Assembly (NCBI GenBank): GCA_946405485.1
Contig: CAMJHJ010000162.1
Location: 1 to 5,753, forward strand
DNA length: 5,753 bases
Source of the DNA: an uncultured Bacteroidales bacterium
GTDB lineage: Bacteria > Bacteroidota > Bacteroidia > Bacteroidales > UBA932
Direction: 5' to 3'
Translations under genes and position numbers: made by a program
Shown: in pieces, positions 1 through 5,708 of the stretch
How the letters are laid out: the number at the start of each line of letters is the position of its first letter
Numbering within the stretch: position 1 is the first letter of the stretch
Notes under the pieces: generated by a model
Database searches by the model: none
Seen by the model: only the letters and a program-made list of their open reading frames with translations
Told to the model about the DNA's origin: nothing

Positions 1-19
1 TTTATCCAATCACAAGGCT

Positions 20-283
20 ATGAAATCAGAGAATGACCTCAAGATCACGGGAGTGATCGTGTCCGACGTGACCCCAAACCGGACTAACCGCTATGTCAAA
101 TTCCGTCTCGTGCACTTTTTCGCGCACGGAACAGAACCGCTCTATCTGGACTGCATCCTAATGCTTGGAGGCCAGCCGGTCATCCCGAAGCAGGGGGACC
201 AGATCCGGATTCGAGCGTATCTTAGGATGCGGAGAGGCGCTATCGAGGCCATGGTGAAGTCATTGACCGTAAGTGAAGACTAG
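20..283 (+). CDS. Small OB-fold-like (SSB-like) hypothetical protein
   Basis: This encodes 87 residues from ATG to TAG. I cannot assign it to a named family with certainty. The pattern is a compact beta-barrel of OB-fold type: strand GVIVSDV (11-17), strand VKFRLVHFFA (26-35), strand LYLDCILML (41-49), a GDQIRIRAYLR strand (59-69) resembling the KGxxVxVxGxx strand of SSB proteins, and a final strand AIEAMVKSLTV (74-84). There is no signal peptide, membrane segment or acidic tail. It precedes the oriT-like region and the mob operon on the same strand but is separated from mobA by about 300 bases, so it is probably the last gene of a different unit. A role in binding single-stranded DNA or RNA is inferred from fold resemblance only. 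The start leaves just 19 upstream bases, so its promoter is not visible. Confidence 0.7.
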   Translation: MKSENDLKITGVIVSDVTPNRTNRYVKFRLVHFFAHGTEPLYLDCILMLGGQPVIPKQGDQIRIRAYLRMRRGAIEAMVKSLTVSED

Positions 284-286
284 CTC

Positions 287-373
287 ATGGAACTTGAACT
301 GGCCCTAGCCATGTAGCGGGAGGACATTATTCGTCCCCTCATCAAGTCTGCTATTGAAGATGCCGTTACTTAG
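287..373 (+). pseudogene. Short reading frame broken by an in-frame amber stop (possible gene remnant)
   Basis: Four bases after the preceding stop codon, an ATG opens a frame coding MELELALAM, followed by TAG at 314-316. The same frame then continues as REDIIRPLIKSAIEDAVT to a second TAG at 371-373. The second part is helix-like and protein-like. The sequence could be the N-terminal remnant of a small regulator once translated with the upstream gene. It is very short, so chance is a real alternative. Genes nearby end in TAG, TAA and TGA alike, so there is no sign that TAG is read as sense. Confidence 0.25.
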
Positions 374-378
374 GGGTG

Positions 379-394
379 AAGTATTATGATACTT
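379..394. repeat. AT-rich inverted repeat, possible operator
   Basis: The arms AAGTAT (379-384) and ATACTT (389-394) are perfect 6-bp complements around TATG. The repeat lies 22 bases upstream of the -33 box of the mob promoter. This position would suit a regulator site, but a 6-bp AT-rich repeat can arise by chance. It has no T-tract and is not a good terminator for the upstream gene. Confidence 0.25.
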
Positions 395-416
395 TGCTAT
401 CTTTACGGCTTATTAT

Positions 417-448
417 TTTGTACATACTTTAATATTTTGTTATCTTTG
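417..448 (+). promoter_or_regulatory. Bacteroidota-type promoter for the mob operon
   Basis: TTTG (417-420) and TATCTTTG (441-448) are separated by 20 bases. This is an exact fit to the known Bacteroidota sigma-ABfr consensus TTTG-N19-21-TAnnTTTG. The surrounding 60 bases are clearly AT-rich compared with the G+C-rich genes. Transcription would start near 453-457, giving a leader of about 130 nucleotides that includes the whole oriT-like hairpin region before mobA. A relaxosome bound there could therefore repress its own operon (inference). Confidence 0.7.
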
Positions 449-464
449 TGACGGCGCTGATAGA

Positions 465-473
465 CTCCGGAGT
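465..473. repeat. Palindromic repeat CTCCGGAGT, copy 1
   Basis: This lies within a 10-bp perfect palindrome, ACTCCGGAGT (464-473), centred about 44 bases left of the hairpin centre. It is identical over nine bases to the copy at 555-563. It is a possible binding site for a dimeric ribbon-helix-helix accessory protein such as the product of the next gene (inference). It also lies at the start of the predicted transcript. Confidence 0.45.
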
Positions 474-502
474 TTTTAACGGAGGGCAAGATGGGTCGTT
501 GT

Positions 503-522
503 GTCACGAATTGCTTCGTGAC
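503..522. repeat. Perfect 8-bp inverted repeat of the candidate oriT
   Basis: The arms GTCACGAA and TTCGTGAC enclose the tetraloop TTGC. A perfect hairpin with no T-tract after it is not a terminator. Placed between a promoter and a relaxosome gene, it is best explained as the relaxase recognition hairpin. Confidence 0.6.
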
Positions 523-554
523 CCGGACGACAACCCTGCCGGGAATCGGACTGG

Positions 555-563
555 CTCCGGAGT
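555..563. repeat. Palindromic repeat CTCCGGAGT, copy 2
   Basis: This is the second copy of the nine bases at 465-473. It contains the 8-bp palindrome CTCCGGAG, centred about 46 bases right of the hairpin centre. It ends 23 bases before the mobA start codon, so a bound protein could also affect translation or transcription of the operon (inference). Confidence 0.45.
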
Positions 564-586
564 CGCGTCCGAAAAGAGACAATTGA

Positions 587-1009
587 ATGGGTACGTACAA
601 GAAAGAACCGCGGTGCATATGGCATCATTTCAGGGTGACGGAGAAGGAGGAGATCCAGATCCGCCGCGATATGTCCAATGCGGACTACCTCTCGATGTCG
701 AAATACTTCCGCGACATGATCTTGAAGCGGAAGGTCACGCTCGAGAAAGTACATATCACGGACCGGACGACCCGGAACCAAATCAATGACCTCAGCGCGA
801 AGATCGAGCGGATTGGCGTGAACTACAATCAGGCGGTCCGGGCTCTTCATGGTGCGCTGAATGCGAAGGTCGTCAAAGGCAAGGCAGCGGCTTATTACCT
901 GTCCCTGCTGGCCAGTCTCTCGGATGAAATCATCAAGAGGCAAGAAGAGATCATCGACCGTGTGTCGGGGATGGCTCTCCGCCCGGATAACATAGAAGTT
1001 CAACCTTAA
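587..1009 (+). CDS. mobA: Relaxosome accessory protein MobA (MobC-domain family, ribbon-helix-helix)
   Basis: The protein has 140 residues. In Bacteroidota elements this first mob gene is usually called mobA, while domain databases call the family MobC. It binds oriT and helps the relaxase nick DNA. Residues 14-48 (HFRVTEKEEIQIRRDMSNAD then MSKYFRDMIL) have the shape of an N-terminal ribbon-helix-helix DNA-binding domain. The motif IGVNYNQAVRALH (76-88) matches the family's signature around 'IGxNxNQxxRxLN'. The C-terminal part (98-127) is a long helix. ATG 587 is chosen because no upstream in-frame start is evident and the family's basic N-terminus is retained. No strong Shine-Dalgarno is present, which is normal in Bacteroidota. 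The gene is first in the operon, 21 bases after the oriT-like region ends, and 13 bases before ssb. It probably acts in the cytoplasm on the adjacent DNA. Confidence 0.85.
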   Translation: MGTYKKEPRCIWHHFRVTEKEEIQIRRDMSNADYLSMSKYFRDMILKRKVTLEKVHITDRTTRNQINDLSAKIERIGVNYNQAVRALHGALNAKVVKGKAAAYYLSLLASLSDEIIKRQEEIIDRVSGMALRPDNIEVQP

Positions 1010-1022
1010 AACAAAATGTGCA

Positions 1023-1334
1023 ATGGCAAAGATTATCATTCTGGGAAACCTGACCGCAGATGCGGAACTCAAGTCCACAGTCAAGAACGACAGAACCGTC
1101 GAGTTCGTCACCTTCAGCGTGGCGGAGAACGAGAGGAGGGGGGATGAGAACGTCCCCACTTACTATGATGTCATGATGGGGAAGACTGGTGTGCTGGAGT
1201 ACCTCAAGAAGGGTCAGAAGGTCCAGGTCATCGGCAATTTCCGTTTCTCGATGACCAATAAGGATGGTCGCTCCTTCCCGAACCTTCAGGTGAACGCGCT
1301 GAGCGTGGAACTGGTAGGGAAGAAGGCCGAGTGA
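1023..1334 (+). CDS. ssb: Single-stranded DNA-binding protein, short form
   Basis: The protein has 103 residues and a complete OB-fold of the bacterial SSB type: MAKIIILGNLTADAEL (1-16), VEFVTFSVAEN (26-36), TYYDVMM (46-52, where YY stands in place of the usual aromatic W), LKKGQKVQVIGNF (61-73) and NLQVNALSVEL (87-97). It ends almost directly after the last strand in VGKKAE. It therefore lacks the flexible linker and acidic DDDIPF-like tip through which housekeeping SSBs recruit replication proteins. It would coat single-stranded DNA during transfer, in donor or recipient. It starts 13 bases after mobA and is followed 38 bases later by the relaxase gene, so co-transcription is likely. ATG 1023 gives the canonical family N-terminus. 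This is a clear SSB family member. Its transfer role is inferred from position. Confidence 0.9.
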   Translation: MAKIIILGNLTADAELKSTVKNDRTVEFVTFSVAENERRGDENVPTYYDVMMGKTGVLEYLKKGQKVQVIGNFRFSMTNKDGRSFPNLQVNALSVELVGKKAE

Positions 1335-1360
1335 ACGGCCGAGCGTGAGTTCAGGTTCAA

Positions 1361-1365
1361 GAGGA
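1361..1365 (+). promoter_or_regulatory. Ribosome binding site deciding the mobB start
   Basis: GAGGA lies 7 bases before TTG 1373 but only 1 base before the alternative TTG 1367, and 13 bases before GTG 1379. The spacing favours TTG 1373, and so does the family N-terminus (M-V/I-V/A-K-I). Confidence 0.5.
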
Positions 1366-1372
1366 TTTGACA

Positions 1373-2662
1373 TTGGTCGTGAAGATTCAGGCGGCCCGTG
1401 CCTCGATGGACGGGACGATCGCGTACAATCAGCGGAAGGTCGAGAAGGGAGTTGCGCGGGTGCTCTGCGCCGTCAACATCCCATCGGCCTTCCCTGAAGA
1501 CGTACGGGAAACCTTCGCCCGTTATGAATGCAGGAACCGGATGTCAAATGATGTTTCTTTTCAACTCTCGATCAACCCGGACCCTTCCCGGCCTGAAGAA
1601 CGTCTCTCTGACCAGGAGGCTCGAGAACTTGCTTCGGCATTGATGAAAGGGCTCGGCTACGGCTCGCAGCCCTATGTCGTCTACGAACACCGGGACATCG
1701 ACAGGGTTCATTATCACGTGGTGTCTATCCGCACGAACTGGGAGGGGAGGAAGATCAATGATTACAGGGAGAAGTACCGGTGCAGGCAGTTGCTGAAACA
1801 GTATGCCCAGCGGTTCCATTATAAAGTGGGAGGTGAGGATGGAACGAAGAAGGAGGCGGTGAGGGTTCGTTCTGTGCGCTTCGATCCGAAAGCCGGAGAC
1901 ATATGCAACCAGTACCTGTCCCTGTTCCGGGAAGCGGTGGATTACCGGTTCTGCACACTCCCGCAACTCAAGGCGGTCTGTGCCTCTAAGGGGCTCATAA
2001 TGGACACCAGAGACACACCGGTAGGGCCGGATATTGTGCTCCAGGGCGCTGATGCGAACGGGAAGCCGGTAGCCCGAATGATTAGCGGTCAGGAAATGAA
2101 GGAGAACCTGTACGGCCTCTATGAATCAAGGGCTTACGTGAACAAAAGACTTGCTCCCGTATCCCGGTCGGAACGGTCCTCGCTTGCCCGTCAGGTGTCT
2201 TATGCTTTGACGCATTCCCGAAGCGAGGAATCCTTCCTTTCGATGCTCTCCCGACGGGGCATCCACGCTTCGGTGTTTCGCTCCCGGGAGGGTAACATCT
2301 ACGGGGCGACCTTCGTGGACGACCGTTCAAAGGCCGTTTTCAAAGGCTCTGAACTACCGGGCATTACGACCGCCTCCTATCGCGAGGCGGATACCCGGTG
2401 GAATGCTGCTGCATTGAGGGAAGAGGCTGCGTCAATGGCTCCTTCTGTTCCTGAAATGTCTCCTTCTGTCGCTGCTCAATCCCTAGATGAAAGGGAAGAG
2501 CCCGAGACGGTGGTCGAGGAGCGCGAGGTGGATGCGGTGGATACGGCTCTTTCAGTGGCCTCCAGCTTGCTCGGACATACGGGGGATTTCGGATCGGCGT
2601 CTCGGGATGATTCGAAGGTGTTCAAGAAGAAGAAACAAAAAGTCACCAAACGAAAGAGTTGA
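1373..2662 (+). CDS. mobB: Relaxase MobB (MOBP-like, Relaxase/Mobilization nuclease domain)
   Basis: The protein has 429 residues from TTG 1373. It nicks one strand at oriT, becomes tyrosine-linked to the 5' end and pilots the strand into the recipient. The N-terminus MVVKIQAARASMDGTIAYNQRKVEKG matches the Bacteroidota MobB pattern, and Tyr18 is the likely catalytic tyrosine. The metal-binding motif HRD...HYH has His106, His113 and His115, followed by a G-R-K-I-N segment (about 125-129). Residues 170-265 form a second conserved region. Residues 366-385 are acidic and probably disordered, and the protein ends in a lysine-rich tail (415-429), as many MobB proteins do. TTG 1367 would add two residues. 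The gene lies 38 bases after ssb and 12 bases before the coupling protein. All expected catalytic residues are present, so it should be active. Confidence 0.9.
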   Translation: MVVKIQAARASMDGTIAYNQRKVEKGVARVLCAVNIPSAFPEDVRETFARYECRNRMSNDVSFQLSINPDPSRPEERLSDQEARELASALMKGLGYGSQPYVVYEHRDIDRVHYHVVSIRTNWEGRKINDYREKYRCRQLLKQYAQRFHYKVGGEDGTKKEAVRVRSVRFDPKAGDICNQYLSLFREAVDYRFCTLPQLKAVCASKGLIMDTRDTPVGPDIVLQGADANGKPVARMISGQEMKENLYGLYESRAYVNKRLAPVSRSERSSLARQVSYALTHSRSEESFLSMLSRRGIHASVFRSREGNIYGATFVDDRSKAVFKGSELPGITTASYREADTRWNAAALREEAASMAPSVPEMSPSVAAQSLDEREEPETVVEEREVDAVDTALSVASSLLGHTGDFGSASRDDSKVFKKKKQKVTKRKS

Positions 2663-2674
2663 TACAATTTTGCC

Positions 2675-4864
2675 GTGACACCGGAAAAACGGGAATATGA
2701 AAAGATATACTTCTTCCTACTCGTCGCAGCCTATGTGATTCTTGCGATGAATATCTTCTACTATGCTCAGCCGGTGTTCTCCTCGGTCGGCCTGACGCAC
2801 CCAGCGCTCCAGCGGATCATGCTCAGCCTCCGGGCGGGTGGACTCTTCAAGTCTCCTTTCCGCACGAAAGTGTGGGCCTTCCTCCTGATGGTGATTTGCC
2901 ATATCGTGAGGATGGGGAAGGGGAGGAAAGTGAACTGGTGGCTGGTCGGGAGTGTGTTCCTGGTCGGCCTTGTCCTTTATGCGATGCAACCTGTTGCAAC
3001 GTATTATATTGCGACTTCGGTTTTGGGTTTCGCGATGTGCGCCTGGGCGGTCTCGATGGTCAGCCGGAACCTTCGCTCGTTCAAGCGGGCGGAGAATGAT
3101 GTCAACGAGACGTTCGAACAGTGCGACGTGCTCATCAACACGCCGGATTCGATTAACATTCCGACTAAGTATCAGTACCACAAGAAGATACACAACGGGT
3201 GGATCAACGTGGTAAACCCGTTTCGGGGTACTATGGTACTGGGAAGCCCAGGCTCCGGCAAGTCGTATTCTGTTTATAACCCGTTCATTGAACAAATGGT
3301 GAAGAAGGGGTACAGTATGTTCGTGTACGACTACAAGTTCCCGGACCTCACGGAAGTGGTGTACAATGAAACCCTGCGCAGGTACCCCCTTCTGAAGAAC
3401 CCCGCCTTCGGGTCGGTCCCGGGTGCGCCGGAATATGTCTCGGACCCGTCGGCGCCCAAGTTCTATGTCATCAACTTCAAGGACCCGCGCTACTCCAACC
3501 GCTGCAATCCCATCCATCCCTCATACATCCAGGACCCGGCGGACTCTGCCGAAATCGCCGACATCGTGATGAAGAACGTCGCCCCAGGGACGGTCGAGAA
3601 GGAGGACTTCTTCGCGATGTCCGCGAAGGTATACCTGGACGCCATCATCTACTTCCTGTCCATATATGAGGGAGGGAAATACTGCACTTTCCCACACGTG
3701 ATCGAGCTGATGTCCGTCGACTACAAGAAGATTTTCAAGATCCTGTCGCTGTACCCGCAGCTGGAGACGAAGATCAAGCCGTTCGCATCGGCCCTGGCCG
3801 CCGGCGCCCAGGACCAGTTGCAGGGACAGATCGCTTCGGCTACTATCCCTTTGAATAAGATGGCGTCACCGGCCCTGTACTGGGTGCTCTCGGGCGACGA
3901 CTTCCGGCTGGACTTGAACAATCCCGACGACCCGAAGACCATCTGCATCGGCAACGACCCGGACCGGCAGCAGATCTACGGGACCACCCTTTCACTGTTC
4001 ACTTCCCGGATGTTCAAGCTCATCAACCACAAGGGGAAGCGCAAGTGCGGCGTGCTGCTGGACGAGTTGCCGACCATATTCATTAAGGGCCTGGATAACT
4101 TGATTGCGACTGCCCGCTCGAACAAGGTGGCCATCGTCATCGGGGCCCAGGACAAGTCCCAACTCATCCGGGACTACACCCAGAAGGAGGCTGATGTCAT
4201 CTTCAACACCGTGGGGAATATCTTCAGCGGCCAGGTGAACGGCAAGACGGCCGAGGACTTGAATAAGTCCTTCGGCAAGGAGTTCCGGGAGCAGCAAAGC
4301 CAAACGCAGAACATTGATTCAGAGTCGGTTTCAATCTCCTTCCAGCAGGAGGAGCTGATGCCCATCTCTAAGATTGAGACGCTCACGCAGGGGTATTTCT
4401 TCGGGAAGATTGCCGATAATAATGACACTCCTATCCAGAAAAAGTTCTTCTGTGGTGAAATCCAGATTGACAACGAGAGACAGAAGGAACTGCGGAAGAC
4501 GAACCGGAGACTCCCTCAGATGACCGATTTCGGGGAGGCGGAGGTTCGAAGGTCTGTGCATGAGCCCCGAATGAAGGCCGGGATTCTCGAGAGCTGGGCA
4601 GTAGCCCAGCTCGTCCAGGATGGTGTTATCGATTCTGTGGATGTGATGAAGCAGCGGGTGGATGCGATGGTCCGCTCCCTGACGGACAGGGAGGTGGAAA
4701 GGATCCTGTCCGCAGAAGCCGACCGTCAGATTGACGAACTGATCCAGGGGACGATTTTGAACAACTTCAACCGGATCCGCCAGGATGTCCAGGATATCGT
4801 GGACCGGCTATTGCCGCCGGTGGTGAAACCCCAGGGGAAGGGGGCCCTTGTCGATGCGGATTAG
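2675..4864 (+). CDS. mobC: Type IV coupling protein MobC (TraG/VirD4 family)
   Basis: This inner-membrane ATPase of 729 residues links the relaxosome to the type IV secretion channel and drives DNA export. The N-terminal region has four likely membrane segments, at about 12-30, 66-78, 88-104 and 109-129. Walker A is GSPGSGKS (190-197, Lys196) and Walker B is GVLLDELPT (459-467, Asp463-Glu464). The segment VAIVIGAQDKSQL (485-497) follows, with the conserved Gln of this family. About 130 C-terminal residues (600-729) are largely helical and charged, a likely relaxosome-contact region. The start is GTG 2675. The next in-frame ATG would remove the first membrane segment, so GTG is preferred. It begins 12 bases after mobB, and its last 11 bases overlap the next gene. 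The Bacteroidota name mobC is used here and should not be confused with the MobC domain of the accessory protein. Confidence 0.92.
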   Translation: MTPEKREYEKIYFFLLVAAYVILAMNIFYYAQPVFSSVGLTHPALQRIMLSLRAGGLFKSPFRTKVWAFLLMVICHIVRMGKGRKVNWWLVGSVFLVGLVLYAMQPVATYYIATSVLGFAMCAWAVSMVSRNLRSFKRAENDVNETFEQCDVLINTPDSINIPTKYQYHKKIHNGWINVVNPFRGTMVLGSPGSGKSYSVYNPFIEQMVKKGYSMFVYDYKFPDLTEVVYNETLRRYPLLKNPAFGSVPGAPEYVSDPSAPKFYVINFKDPRYSNRCNPIHPSYIQDPADSAEIADIVMKNVAPGTVEKEDFFAMSAKVYLDAIIYFLSIYEGGKYCTFPHVIELMSVDYKKIFKILSLYPQLETKIKPFASALAAGAQDQLQGQIASATIPLNKMASPALYWVLSGDDFRLDLNNPDDPKTICIGNDPDRQQIYGTTLSLFTSRMFKLINHKGKRKCGVLLDELPTIFIKGLDNLIATARSNKVAIVIGAQDKSQLIRDYTQKEADVIFNTVGNIFSGQVNGKTAEDLNKSFGKEFREQQSQTQNIDSESVSISFQQEELMPISKIETLTQGYFFGKIADNNDTPIQKKFFCGEIQIDNERQKELRKTNRRLPQMTDFGEAEVRRSVHEPRMKAGILESWAVAQLVQDGVIDSVDVMKQRVDAMVRSLTDREVERILSAEADRQIDELIQGTILNNFNRIRQDVQDIVDRLLPPVVKPQGKGALVDAD

Positions 4865-5621
4865 TCCTGTAGCTTGCCTGTATTTCCTGTTATTGGGGTC
4901 CTCGGCCTTCGCCCAGTTGTCCCGCCGGGACCTGGAGGACATCGAGCGGCATAGGGGAGAGAGCAGGGAAATGTCTGTCGTGGTCGAGACCTGGGATTTC
5001 CTGGATGTCGATGAGGATGAGGTAGCTCCGGAGCATATCGATGTGGGGACCGGGGCTGTGCTGGAGTATTTCTGGGAATCGCCCGACTCGCTTCTTGCTA
5101 CGATGGTCGCTGACTACATCGCCCGGCATAAGAAGGGACTGCGGATTGTGCTCGAGAGGTATGAGTTTTATGAAGATGAACTACGAGCAGTCTTTGAGAG
5201 GAAAGGGCTACCGGAAGATTTGACGTTGCTCGCTGCAGTTGAATCTGCGATGAATCCCCGGGCGCTTTCGAAAGCTGGGGCGAGGGGAATGTGGCAGCTG
5301 ATGCCGGCGACGGCCCGGCAGTTCGGTCTCCGCTGCGACGGGTTCGTCGACGACCGGCTGGACTTCCGCCGCTCGACGGAGGCTGCGGCGTGCTATCTTG
5401 AGAGGGCCTATGCGAGATACGGCGACTGGCGCCTGGCCATCTCCTCGTACAACTGCGGGTATGCCGCCGTCGACCGGGCAATCACCCGTGCTGGTTCCCG
5501 GGAGTACTGGGATATCTACCGTTTTCTCCCGTCCGAAACTCGGGGGTATTTCCCTGCTTTCGCGGCGACCCTTTTTGTGTTTCGTTACATTGGATTGTAC
5601 CATGATTGCACCACCCAATGA
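4854..5621 (+). CDS. Exported lytic transglycosylase (MltD-like SLT domain, VirB1-type role)
   Basis: The protein has 255 residues. It cleaves the MurNAc-GlcNAc bond of peptidoglycan, probably to let the secretion apparatus cross the wall. MRISPVACLYFLLLGSSAFAQ is a signal peptide with an AFA/Q cleavage site. There is no lipobox cysteine, so it is likely periplasmic and soluble. The SLT domain has the catalytic Glu130 in AAVESAMNP, then GMWQLMPATARQFGL (145-159), the YNCG motif (199-202) and SETRGYFPAFAATLFV (227-242), as in Bacteroidota MltD. It stops soon after this domain, with no LysM repeats. The MltD 'YNCGPGNV' is YNCGYAAV here. ATG 4854 is preferred over TTG 4848: a purine run (4833-4844) lies about 9 bases upstream and the signal peptide then starts M-R. 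The 11-base overlap with mobC suggests translational coupling. Confidence 0.88.
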   Translation: MRISPVACLYFLLLGSSAFAQLSRRDLEDIERHRGESREMSVVVETWDFLDVDEDEVAPEHIDVGTGAVLEYFWESPDSLLATMVADYIARHKKGLRIVLERYEFYEDELRAVFERKGLPEDLTLLAAVESAMNPRALSKAGARGMWQLMPATARQFGLRCDGFVDDRLDFRRSTEAAACYLERAYARYGDWRLAISSYNCGYAAVDRAITRAGSREYWDIYRFLPSETRGYFPAFAATLFVFRYIGLYHDCTTQ

Positions 5622-5629
5622 GACCTTCT

Positions 5630-5662
5630 GTCGGTAAAAAGTCGGTACGAAATCGGTACGAA
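5630..5662. repeat. Three imperfect 11-bp tandem direct repeats
   Basis: GTCGGTAAAAA (5630-5640), GTCGGTACGAA (5641-5651) and ATCGGTACGAA (5652-5662) follow each other without gaps. The 11-bp period is close to one helical turn, so a protein would meet each copy on the same face. They lie in the noncoding gap between the last gene and the tRNA-side terminator, where integrase arm-type sites are commonly found in tRNA-inserted elements (inference). Confidence 0.6.
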
Positions 5663-5705
5663 AAAAAAGAAAAACCGCACTGGAGATATCTCCAATGCGG
5701 TTTTT
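5661..5705 (-). terminator. Intrinsic terminator hairpin downstream of the tRNA, possibly bidirectional
   Basis: AAAACCGCA (5671-5679) pairs perfectly with TGCGGTTTT (5696-5704). After a C/A mismatch, TGGAG (5681-5685) pairs with CTCCA (5690-5694) around the loop ATAT. Read on the minus strand, the stem is followed by a T-rich run (complement of 5661-5669), a strong terminator for the tRNA. On the plus strand it is followed only by the T's of the stem itself and one more (5701-5705), so it may also stop the mob operon, more weakly. Confidence 0.8.
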
Positions 5706-5708
5706 CAG

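Larger units (their letters stand above)
464..564. other. oriT: Candidate origin of transfer (oriT)
   Basis: The core is a perfect 8-bp inverted repeat, GTCACGAA (503-510) and TTCGTGAC (515-522), around the loop TTGC. Outside it, 493-502 and 527-536 are complementary at 8 of 10 positions plus a T/G wobble, giving a longer imperfect stem with a 4-base bulge (523-526). Two copies of CTCCGGAGT (465-473 and 555-563) flank the hairpin almost symmetrically. The block sits directly upstream of a ribbon-helix-helix mob gene, the usual place for oriT in such modules. MOBP-type nick sequences resemble YATCCTG/Y. The nearest matches here are CATCTTG/C on the minus strand (493-486) and AACCCTG/C on the plus strand (532-539), so the nick position and strand are unresolved. 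Confidence 0.55.
1..5705. mobile_element. Mobilization-module end of a tRNA-associated integrative element (left part outside window)
   Basis: The window carries an uninterrupted set of DNA-processing genes for conjugation (accessory protein, SSB, relaxase, coupling protein, transglycosylase), preceded by an oriT-like structure. It ends at the 3' end of a tRNA-Arg gene that faces the module. That orientation is the usual one for tyrosine-integrase elements inserted at tRNA 3' ends. Short tandem repeats lie just inside the presumed boundary. No integrase, excisionase, replication or mating-pore genes are seen here, so only one end is present. Whether it is an autonomous ICE or a mobilizable element depends on sequence to the left. 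The exact boundary is inferred, because the second att copy is not in the window. Confidence 0.6.

Noticed and set aside
314..316. In-frame TAG as evidence for a recoded amber codon
   Set aside because: Genes in the window end with TAG, TAA and TGA, and no recognised domain contains an internal TAG, so the standard code fits.
398..405. Second possible -7 element TATCTTTA upstream of the mob promoter
   Set aside because: The final base deviates from TAnnTTTG and there is no TTTG about 20 bases upstream of it.
448..789. Plus-strand open frame of 113 codons overlapping the oriT region and mobA
   Set aside because: It runs through the inverted repeats and the start of a well-supported gene in another frame, and its product is rich in unstructured acidic and proline residues with no recognisable motif.
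476..1159. Minus-strand open frame of 227 codons opposite mobA and ssb
   Set aside because: It is antisense to two recognised genes. Long antisense frames are expected in G+C-rich coding sequence, and the product shows no domain.
2717..3517. Minus-strand open frame of 266 codons opposite mobC
   Set aside because: It is antisense to the membrane and Walker A region of a clear coupling protein. Its His/Arg/Glu-rich composition is typical of a complement-strand artefact.
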